DNA of 64,000 nt from contig CP108997.1 in assembly GCA_036226585.1 (NCBI GenBank), positions 3,720,001 to 3,784,000 of the forward strand, in the 5' to 3' direction. The DNA is from Streptomyces sp. NBC_00708 (GTDB taxonomy: Bacteria > Actinomycetota > Actinomycetes > Streptomycetales > Streptomycetaceae). How positions within the stretch are numbered: the stretch's first letter is position 1; each line of letters begins with the position of its first letter. The notes under the pieces are model-generated. The model made no database searches. It was not told where the DNA came from and was given only the letters and a program-made list of their open reading frames with translations. A program made the position numbers and the translations under genes. This document shows, in pieces, positions 8,571-15,301 of this stretch.

Positions 8571-9475
8571 CGGTCGCCCCCGGATTCGCCGGTCCGCTTG
8601 TCGCCCGCCACGTTGTCGCCGCTGCCCCAGTGCTGGTTGGTGCCGCGGTACGAGGAGGCGGGGCCGGTGTACGTGAAGTCCCCGCCGATGTTCCCCATCA
8701 CGGCGGCCCCTTCACCCACCCGCTGTGTGTTTCCGCTGTAGTGCGTGTGCGGACCGGCCGCCGGGTCGCGGTCCGGATCGGCGGACGCGTCGGTCCGCTC
8801 CGCGAATTCCTCGCGGGGCCGTACCCCGGCATCCAAGAGATTTCCGGACGGCGACGGGACGTAGAGCCATGCCCGCTGCGCGAACGTCTTCCCCTCCACG
8901 GTGGCCGGGACCTCCACACAACGATCGGGGTGCAGCCCGGTGTACGCACCGAGGACCGCGTCCTCGTACACGCGCTGCGAGATGATCGCGACCAGATGCG
9001 TGATCTCTTCGCTGGCCGCGGCCAGGATGGCCTTGACCGGGCGGGAGTCGAGCAGCCGGTGGGTGTCGTTGCGGGCCGTGCCGTTGCCGTCGCCGGGAAG
9101 GCCCGCGTCCGGCAGTGGCCCTACGTGGACGCTGGCCCGGAGCCTGATCCGCGGGCCGACGCTCTGCCTGTTGTACGCGCCGAGAGTCTCGTCCAGCACG
9201 CCCAGGAACGGCCAGAGGACGAAGGGCAGCAACGCCGGATCGAAGCCGAACACCACTCCGTCCCCGGTGTTGGCCGGAAAGCGCTTGGAGTCACGCAGCT
9301 CCTGGAGACCGGCACGCTCCAGCGCCTGATCCACGAGCTCCGGAATCAGCCGGCTCACCGGCCCGTGCTGCAGGGCGGGAAGTCCGGTGAAGTCTTTCGC
9401 GTCGACGGCGAACAGTGCCTGGTAGGGCGGCAGCCGTCGGCTCTTGGCGTGCGGGGTGGGCAGGATCGTGGACAT
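8567..9475 (-). CDS. Class III nucleotide cyclase-like protein (PycC-like), locus 1
   Basis: A 302-residue protein whose first about 200 residues resemble a class III nucleotidyl cyclase. FAVDAKDFTGLP carries the first metal aspartate (D25) and NTGDGVVFGF the second (D72); the 47-residue spacing is typical of the fold. Downstream come VHVGPLPDAGLPGDGN and DTHRLLDS. The C-terminal tail (about 255-300) holds EGAAVMGNIGGDF and GSGDNVAGDK, shared with the neighbouring NTPase-like protein. Pycsar cyclases make cCMP or cUMP on phage infection. The base used here cannot be told from sequence by eye. It leads the four-gene operon that ends in the PycTM-like effector and lies 127 bases downstream of a co-directional Crp-type regulator. 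Confidence 0.75.
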   Translation of the reverse strand: MSTILPTPHAKSRRLPPYQALFAVDAKDFTGLPALQHGPVSRLIPELVDQALERAGLQELRDSKRFPANTGDGVVFGFDPALLPFVLWPFLGVLDETLGAYNRQSVGPRIRLRASVHVGPLPDAGLPGDGNGTARNDTHRLLDSRPVKAILAAASEEITHLVAIISQRVYEDAVLGAYTGLHPDRCVEVPATVEGKTFAQRAWLYVPSPSGNLLDAGVRPREEFAERTDASADPDRDPAAGPHTHYSGNTQRVGEGAAVMGNIGGDFTYTGPASSYRGTNQHWGSGDNVAGDKRTGESGGDR

Positions 9476-9602
9476 GCGTGATCTCCTCGCGGACGGTCGG
9501 AAGGTGAAGCCGCGGTTCCGGCTGATTCGAGCTTCTGCCGGCCGGGTTCGCCCGACTGCACAGCGCAGGGCGTTCAGGGGGTGGTGCCCGTCACAGTGGC
9601 GT

Positions 9603-10247
9603 CTATGAGGCGCCCAGGGCCCAACTCCTCAGTGCCTGCATGTCCTTGACGACGATCACCTTGCGGGAGGTCTCCACCGCGCCGGCCTCGCGCAGCTGCT
9701 GCAGGCCGGTGATCACCGCGTTGCGGGTCACCCCGATGGCCTGGGCGATCTCCTCCTGGCTCAGGCCGGTCAGCCGTACGGCGTCGGAAGCGGTGTCGAA
9801 CGCGCTGAGCTCGACCAGCCGCAGAAGGGAGCGTGCGAGCCGCACAACCAGTGGCAGTGTCAGCAGTTCGGTGCGATGGAGGTCGGACTCGCGCAGCCGG
9901 GAGAGCGCCTGGCGCATCAGATCCATGACGAGCCCGCGCTCCTCGACGAATCGGCGGAACCGCTCCGCCTCCAGGACGACGGCCGTGCAGGGGGTGAGTG
10001 CGACCACTTCGGCGGTGCGCAGGGTGTGGTGAAAGACGGATACCTCACCCAGCAGATCACCCGGTCCCCGGAAGGCCAGCCAGGTCACCACACCGTTCGG
10101 CTCTCTTCGTACGACCTTGGTCAGACCCCCGGTGAGGGCGAGCAGATGGGACCCCACCGATCCCTGCCTCAGCATCACGCTGCGCTCGCGAAAGGTATGG
10201 GGCGTCCCCTGGTTCCGTAGCTCGTGCCATGCCCCTGCCGACAACAC
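9603..10247 (-). CDS. Crp/Fnr-family cyclic-nucleotide-binding regulator, locus 1
   Basis: A 214-residue protein. The cyclic-nucleotide-binding beta-roll spans about residues 10-125 (FRERSVMLRQGSVGSHL, GDLLGEVSVFHH). A dimer helix and a Crp-type winged HTH follow (GLSQEEIAQAIGVTRNAVIT, about 165-185). I chose GTG at 10247 because GGAGGG lies 7 bases upstream; the longer frame to 10463 has no such site. GDLLGEVSVF resembles the cAMP phosphate-binding cassette but lacks the canonical arginine (RTA follows later), so the ligand may not be cAMP. It is co-directional with, and 127 bases upstream of, the cyclase-like gene, which suggests feedback or amplification through the cyclase product. Confidence 0.85.
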   Translation of the reverse strand: MLSAGAWHELRNQGTPHTFRERSVMLRQGSVGSHLLALTGGLTKVVRREPNGVVTWLAFRGPGDLLGEVSVFHHTLRTAEVVALTPCTAVVLEAERFRRFVEERGLVMDLMRQALSRLRESDLHRTELLTLPLVVRLARSLLRLVELSAFDTASDAVRLTGLSQEEIAQAIGVTRNAVITGLQQLREAGAVETSRKVIVVKDMQALRSWALGAS

Positions 10248-10560
10248 CGGTTCTCCCTCCCGGCCGGCCGGGAGGTGAGGAGATCGCCTCGGCTCCCGGG
10301 CGGCTTCCTGGTCCCGCCCACGAGTTCTACGCCGCTCAGGCCCGCCGTCGCCGGAAGTCCGGCGATTCTGGCTGAGAGTGATTCCGTTGCTTCCGGAATC
10401 CGAGGGCTCGCGGGGGCACTCGGACTCGGTGAGGTGTGCGTGTGCGGGGATATCCGCGCCCATGCGCCCTGTCGGGAGTGGCGAGGAGGTCTCATCATTC
10501 TGCGGGGCGACGGATCGGCCGCTTCGGTCCGTCGGAAATGCAGACTTCGGAGGGAAACCG
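10248..10560. promoter_or_regulatory. Divergent control region between the two Crp-type regulators, rich in inverted repeats
   Basis: This 313-base region separates the two divergent crp-like genes. It contains a perfect 20-bp palindrome at 10256-10275 (CCTCCCGGCCGGCCGGGAGG) that covers the ribosome-binding site of the leftward gene. There are also IRs at 10349-10364 (CGCCGGA-N2-TCCGGCG), 10380-10400 (GATTCCG-N7-CGGAATC) and 10508-10534 (CGACGGA-N13-TCCGTCG). These are candidate operators for the two regulators or, for the palindrome, an RNA hairpin hiding the RBS. Confidence 0.5.
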
Positions 10561-11187
10561 ATGGATGTTGACCGCCACTGGGAGAGCGTATTCGCCCCGG
10601 GAACGGCCCGTATCTACGAGGCGGGACAGCCCATGCTCCTGAAGGGAAATCGGAAGGGAAACGTTTTGCGGGTGCTCGAGGGGTGGGCCCTGGTGACCGA
10701 CCCGCACGCCGACGGTCGGAGTACGTTCCTCGAACTCCGTGGACGCGGACAGCTCCTCGGTGAGACCTCGGCCCTCTCCGGCGAGCCGTGCAACGCCAAC
10801 GTGACCGCCGTCTGCCGAACCGTCGTACGTGCCGTCGCCGGCGACCGGTTTGTCACTGCGGCCACGGCACACAGGGACGTCCAGATCGGGATGATCCTGC
10901 ACGCCCAGGAACTGCACCGCACCGCCAATGTGCGGGCGGGCCTGCGTCGCTTCGGTGTGGTGTGCGGTCTCAGCCGGCTCCTCCTCGACCTGTCCCGCAC
11001 CGCCGGCGCGCCGCTGGTGGCCGGCATCCCGCAGAAGGTGCTGGCGGCGGCCCTGGGCGTCACCCCCCGGACCCTGCATGACGCGGTCGCCGACCTGGTG
11101 GGACGAGGGGCCCTTTCGGCACGCTGGCCGGTCATCTACATCAAGGACGAGGCCATGCTCAGGGAGCTGGCCCACAGCGAGGAGTAA
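10561..11187 (+). CDS. Crp/Fnr-family regulator, locus 2
   Basis: A 208-residue protein with a cNMP-binding-like beta-roll at about 15-115 (ARIYEAGQPMLLKGNRKG; GQLLGETSAL) and a C-terminal winged HTH (KVLAAALGVTPRTLHDAVAD, about 162-181). The start ATG at 10561 follows GGAGGG with a 6-base gap. It mirrors the leftward regulator at 9603-10247 across a shared control region and sits upstream of the second cyclase gene set. Ligand-contact residues are poorly conserved, so it may sense a non-canonical cyclic nucleotide or none. Confidence 0.82.
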   Translation: MDVDRHWESVFAPGTARIYEAGQPMLLKGNRKGNVLRVLEGWALVTDPHADGRSTFLELRGRGQLLGETSALSGEPCNANVTAVCRTVVRAVAGDRFVTAATAHRDVQIGMILHAQELHRTANVRAGLRRFGVVCGLSRLLLDLSRTAGAPLVAGIPQKVLAAALGVTPRTLHDAVADLVGRGALSARWPVIYIKDEAMLRELAHSEE

Positions 11188-11330
11188 GAAGCACGCGCCT
11201 TTGGCCGTTCGGACTCCGATACCGGTCTCACGATCCGCAGCGGAAATTTTTCCACCCACAAGGGCTGCCGATTGCCGATGGTGGTTCTGCTCCCGCACCA
11301 CTCGGACACATCCTGGAGGGGAACTCCGCC

Positions 11331-12156
11331 ATGCCCGAACCGCTCCGGTCACCCATGCCCGAAAGCCATCCGCTGCCGCCCTTCCTCGGTCTGCTGGCGG
11401 TGGACGTCAAGGATTCGACCCGCCTGCCGTCCCGCGAGCACGCCCGGCTGAGCAGGTCCCTCACGGAAATCGTTCACCGGGGCCTCGAACTGGCCGGGCT
11501 GAAGGAAATGCCTCGCGAGTTCGAGAGCCATTCCGGGGACGGCCTTGCTTTCGGGTTCGACCCGTCCCGGGTTCCGTATGTCATCAGCCCGTTCGCCGAC
11601 GTGCTGAATACGCTTCTGCAGGAACACAACGCCGGACCCGGCCCGCACCTCCGGTTGCGGATGAGCCTGCACATCGGCCCGGTGCCCCGCAGTCCGGGCC
11701 TGCCCGGTGACGGCAATGCCGCCCCCCCGCAGCGAGACCCATCGCCTCCTGGACTCCGTGCCCGCGCGGGAGTGGCTCGCCCGCGCGGACGCGGATGCCA
11801 CGCCCCTTGTCCTGATCGTCTCGGACACCGTCTACCGCAGGGTGGTCCTCGGCGGGTACTGCGCCCTTCCGGCCGCCCGTTTCGCCGAGGTCCATGCGGA
11901 GGTCACAGGAAAGGACTTCGCCCAGACGGCGTGGATCCACGTGCCGTCCCCGTCCGGTGACCTGCTGACGCGCCCGGACGCGGGGCCCGGCCATGAGGCG
12001 ACGGCCGGGAATACCGCCGAGCCCGCACCGGCTTCGCCGCGGCAGGGCGGAACGCGTCTGCAGTACGTGGAGTCCGGCGTCGCCGTCATGGACTGCGCCA
12101 TGGGCGACTTCCATCACCACACGGAGCCCCGGCCCGGCCCGGACCGCCGTTCGTGA
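11331..12156 (+). pseudogene. Class III nucleotide cyclase-like gene, locus 2, with a +1 shift in a run of seven C
   Basis: The N-terminal frame reads LLAVDVKDSTRL (metal D25), SHSGDGLAFGFD (metal D70) and IGPVPRSPGLPGDGN. After the C7 tract at 11722-11728 it fails to align with the locus 1 cyclase. The +1 frame instead continues SETHRLLDSVPAREW... to a stop at 12156, matching DTHRLLDS of locus 1. Removing one C restores a single reading frame of about 274 residues, ending with SGVAVMDCAMGDF, the locus-wide tail motif. It is either a genuine frameshift, slippage-regulated expression or a base-call error. The start ATG at 11331 has GGAGGGG upstream. The following gene overlaps its stop (GTGA), as in an intact operon. 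Confidence 0.75.
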
Positions 12157-12539
12157 GCACGCCGTCGGACCTTCCCGGTCTTCCCGGCGGCCCCGGCAGG
12201 AACACTCACTCACCGGGCCCCGGCGGACAGTACGTGGGCTGGGGCACCGCTCTCTACGGAGCGACGGCCCAGCAGATCACGATCAACGCATCCTTCCTTC
12301 CGCCCAAGCCGCACCCGCAGGCCTCTCCCGCCGCGCCGCCGTTCCAGGACCCCCGCCTGCGCAAGGTCCTGATGCGGCTGGAGAGCGTCCTCGGCCGCCT
12401 CGCCGTACTCGCCGAGAGCGCACACACCACTGCCGACCACCTCGCGGTCCTCCTCCAGCCCGACGAGGGCGCGCCGGCACCGTCCGGCCCTCCCTCCTCC
12501 GGCGAGCCGGGCCCCGAACGACCCAGGAGGGGCGCGTGA
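12153..12539 (+). CDS. Small Pro-rich protein of locus 2
   Basis: A 128-residue protein. A Gly/Pro-rich N-terminus contains GGQYVGWGTALYGATAQQIT, loosely similar to the Gly-rich beta motif shared by the cyclase tails. A predicted helix (RLRKVLMRLESVLGRLAVLA, about 70-90) and a Pro-rich tail follow. No family is recognised. The GTG start overlaps the cyclase stop and its stop overlaps the next GTG start (GTGA both times), so it is co-translated within the operon. It may be an adaptor for the effector. Confidence 0.6.
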   Translation: MSTPSDLPGLPGGPGRNTHSPGPGGQYVGWGTALYGATAQQITINASFLPPKPHPQASPAAPPFQDPRLRKVLMRLESVLGRLAVLAESAHTTADHLAVLLQPDEGAPAPSGPPSSGEPGPERPRRGA

Positions 12540-13270
12540 CCCTGTTCCCGTACAACAGCCTGTTCGACAACGTCGACGCCCACGTCGAGACCCATATGGA
12601 CCCCGACGGCGCCCGCACGGATGCTCCCACCACGGCCCGCACACTGCGGGAGCTCCGGGCGCTGGTGCATGGCCCGTCGCGCCACGAAGAGGAGGCTCGG
12701 AGGGTCTGGGGGGACGTCATGGGGGAGGCGGTCACGGATCCGGACCCCGGTGGCTCCTCGGTCCTTCTGCTCATCTGGTTCGCGGTCCCGCGGCTCCGCC
12801 GTGCCGTGCGCCGCATCTCCTGGCGCCTTCCCGCCAACAGGTCCGACCTCGAGGCCGAGTCCGTGCTCGGTCTGCTGGAGGCCGTGCGTGCAGTGGATCC
12901 ACTGGTCGCCGGAGCCGCCGAGACGCTGATGCGTGCCGCCGCGCGGCGCGCGTGGCAGTTCGCCCGCGGGCCTCTTCCGGAGCGTCCCGTCCCGGACCTC
13001 GAAGCGCTGCCGCAGCTTCCCGCGCTGCCCTCCCGGGGCGGCTTCGAGCCCTCCTGCGTTGTGCACATCACGCCTCCCGACCGCGCCGAAGGACTCGCCG
13101 CACCGATCCGCTTCTCGGCTTCCAGGGAGCGGATCGAGGGAGAGCGTCTCGGTGCGCTGGCGGAAGGCCTGGGGCTGCGGGACGTGGTCCACCGCGCCCG
13201 TCGCCCCCGCCCCGGGCGCCGTATCGGCACCCTGACCCTTCATCCGACAGGAGCCCGCAATGAGCTTTAG
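12536..13270 (+). CDS. Uncharacterised helical protein of locus 2
   Basis: A 244-residue, mainly helical protein. The middle (RSDLEAESVLGLLEAVRAVD, then AAARRAWQFAR) has a weak flavour of sigma-70 region 2-like proteins found in Streptomyces accessory regions. No HTH is visible in the protein itself, but the next gene encodes one. There is no signal peptide; a short hydrophobic stretch (SSVLLLIWFAVP) is too short to call a membrane span. It overlaps both neighbours (4 bases upstream, 11 bases downstream). Function unknown. Confidence 0.6.
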   Translation: MTLFPYNSLFDNVDAHVETHMDPDGARTDAPTTARTLRELRALVHGPSRHEEEARRVWGDVMGEAVTDPDPGGSSVLLLIWFAVPRLRRAVRRISWRLPANRSDLEAESVLGLLEAVRAVDPLVAGAAETLMRAAARRAWQFARGPLPERPVPDLEALPQLPALPSRGGFEPSCVVHITPPDRAEGLAAPIRFSASRERIEGERLGALAEGLGLRDVVHRARRPRPGRRIGTLTLHPTGARNEL

Positions 13271-13565
13271 CCCTGACCGAGCCCTCACCTTCGCGGAGGC
13301 GTTCAACCTTCCGCTGAGCGTCGACCTGCGGACCGCCGCCCAGGCCTTCGCCGTGTGCCCCGCCACCGCGTACCGGCTGATCCATCTGGACGACTTCCCC
13401 TGCCGGGTGCTGCGCCTCGGGCACCAGTACCGCATTCCGACCGCCTCGCTCATGCGGGCCCTGGGCGTGGAGAACCTGCCTGTCTACGCCGCGGACATCG
13501 AGGCCGGCGCCGAGGCGGCTGCCTCGGCGGGCGATGACCCTTACGAGTGGGAGGACGGCCAGTGA
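13260..13565 (+). CDS. Excisionase/AlpA-like helix-turn-helix protein
   Basis: A 101-residue protein with a small winged-HTH of the excisionase/MerR-like type: LSVDLRTAAQAFAVCPATAY is the HTH and VLRLGHQYRIPTASLMRALG the wing and following helix. The tail is acidic. Such proteins bind DNA directly or direct recombination. Here it lies inside a cyclase/effector operon, overlapping the gene before it by 11 bases and the effector gene after it by 4, so autoregulation is more likely than excision. I saw no integrase nearby. Confidence 0.7.
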   Translation: MSFSPDRALTFAEAFNLPLSVDLRTAAQAFAVCPATAYRLIHLDDFPCRVLRLGHQYRIPTASLMRALGVENLPVYAADIEAGAEAAASAGDDPYEWEDGQ

Positions 13566-14746
13566 GCACAGCGACCGACGCAGTCCCGGACGACGCGCAG
13601 CGGGCCGACGTGCCCCGGTGCTTCGTGATCGGCCCCATCGGTGACAAGTACGCGGAACGCGGCACCGAGGAACGGCGCCTGTACGAGGAGTCGCTGCGCG
13701 TCTACGACGAGGTCGTCCGTGCGGCCTGCCAGGAGCACCAGCTGGTCCCGCTGCGCGCCGACGCCATCGCGGACACCGGCGAGATCACCGACCAGATCCA
13801 CCAGCGGCTCCAGACGGACGACATCGTGATCGCCGATGTCAGTGCCGGCAACCCCAACGTGATGTACGAACTGGGCTACCGCAACGGGACGGGAAAGCCG
13901 GTGATCCTCATCGGTGAGAGCGGACGGCTGCCCTTCGACATCGCTCAGTTGAGGACCATCCGCTTCCGGCGTACGGAGTCCAGCCTGCACGAGGCACGCG
14001 ACCAGCTCAGCCGCGTCCTCGGCGAGGGTCTCGCCCGAGGATTCCGTGCCGTCGCCCGCACCGGAGCGGCGGTCGCCCGGCAGACGGCGGCGGTCGAGGG
14101 CGAGGAGGAGGACGAGGACGACGCGCCAGGTGTCGTCGACCGCCTGGCGCAGGCGGAGGAAGAGATCGAGTACGTCGTCCATGACATCGAGGCCATGGGG
14201 GAGGCGCTCCACAGGATTGCGGCGGTGGCGGAGGAGCAGACGGCCGAGATGACCGGCGCCACGGAGGGCCAGGTCCCGGCGAGTGTGCGCCTCGCGGTCA
14301 TCGGCAGGTTCTCGAAAGCCGTCGCGGAGCCGGCCGGTGCCCTCCGGTCGAGCAGCGAGGCCTTCTCCAAGCGGATGCTGGTCGTTGAGGGCGGCATGCA
14401 CGCCCTGTTCGACATGGTCGAGTCCCTGCCCCCGGAGGAACGCGACGAGGACAGCGCCCACTTCTTCCGGCAGATCATCGAACTCGCGGAGACCACCAGG
14501 GAGAGCACCACTCACATCGTCGGCTTCGGAACGGTGATGAAGACGGTCACCGGGTACTCGCGGCTGCTCCGCGACCCGGGCCGCGATGTCGCCGCGGCCG
14601 TGCGTACCGTCATCTCGGTCGTCCCCCGGATCGAGGCCCTGGAAAGCCGGGCCAAGGCCCTTCTCACAGATGCCCCGGCCCCTTCGAGCGGGGGCACGGA
14701 AGCCTCCCCGCCCCCGCCCCCGCTCACCCACCTGACGGCCTCGTGA
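13562..14746 (+). CDS. Nucleoside deoxyribosyltransferase/TIR-like effector with helical C-terminal region
   Basis: A 394-residue protein. The N-terminal Rossmann-like domain (about 18-150) has FVIGPIGD, the substrate-site pattern DIVIADVSAGNPNVMYELGY with likely catalytic E103, and KPVILIGE. These are hallmarks of the nucleoside 2-deoxyribosyltransferase/TIR-like superfamily, many members of which cleave NAD or nucleotides in bacterial defence. An acidic linker (EGEEEDEDDAP) and a long helical part (about 180-370) follow, possibly the nucleotide-sensing or oligomerising half. As the last gene of the locus 2 operon (GTGA overlap) it occupies the same place as the membrane effector in locus 1, which supports an effector role. 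Confidence 0.72.
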   Translation: MSTATDAVPDDAQRADVPRCFVIGPIGDKYAERGTEERRLYEESLRVYDEVVRAACQEHQLVPLRADAIADTGEITDQIHQRLQTDDIVIADVSAGNPNVMYELGYRNGTGKPVILIGESGRLPFDIAQLRTIRFRRTESSLHEARDQLSRVLGEGLARGFRAVARTGAAVARQTAAVEGEEEDEDDAPGVVDRLAQAEEEIEYVVHDIEAMGEALHRIAAVAEEQTAEMTGATEGQVPASVRLAVIGRFSKAVAEPAGALRSSSEAFSKRMLVVEGGMHALFDMVESLPPEERDEDSAHFFRQIIELAETTRESTTHIVGFGTVMKTVTGYSRLLRDPGRDVAAAVRTVISVVPRIEALESRAKALLTDAPAPSSGGTEASPPPPPLTHLTAS

Positions 14747-15301
14747 CCCACCGGCCGACGAATGCCCAGGCGCCTGCCTGAGCGAGACCCCCTACGTCGA
14801 AGGCCCCGCAGCTCGCTGCGGGGGCCTTCGTGAGGCACTCCGGGATCTCGCTCGACGGTCGCGTGCGGAGCGGTGGCCCTGGCCGTGATCGCGCTGGACC
14901 GTCGGCCCGCCGAATCCGCACCTCAATCGGAGCCCACGGCTGCGGGTGGACGCAATTATGGGCCGGCAATAGCTCGGTGCCTCCGAGCCGGAAGTGACGA
15001 CATGCTTCGCGATAGTGCGGCATGAGGGTCACTGGGCCCAACTCCGCAGCATTGCCCGCCCATTGGTGGATCTGCTTAGATGGCCGCGGAGGGGCGGGGG
15101 AGATTATGGCCGGGGTGCCGAGGCGGTGGAGTGCGGCCAGAAAACAGCTGCTTTGCCGTCCGATGAGAGTGCTGAGCCATCCGCCTGGTCCTGTCACTCA
15201 TTAGGGAATGGGGTATTCCTATGGGTAATCGATTGGTGCTTCGGGCCGGCTTCGACGGCCGAGACCCTGATGGGCTTCCGGAAGGCCTGCAAAAGGAGTC
15301 C
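14747..15301. other. 555-base gap with a hairpin and falling GC content
   Basis: Holds the terminator-like hairpin at 14798-14830, then sequence of mixed composition that becomes less GC-rich towards the glycosyltransferase gene. No supported coding region. The ribosome-binding site AAAGGAG of the next gene lies at its right end. Confidence 0.5.
14798..14830. terminator. Terminator hairpin similar to the tRNA-Ser att-site hairpins
   Basis: CGAAGGCCCCGCAGC pairs with GCTGCGGGGGCCTTCG with one bulged base. The arms are nearly the same as those at 17291-17330 and 24344-24383, but no tRNA fragment follows here. It probably ends the locus 2 operon, or is a decayed older copy of the att unit. Confidence 0.6.
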
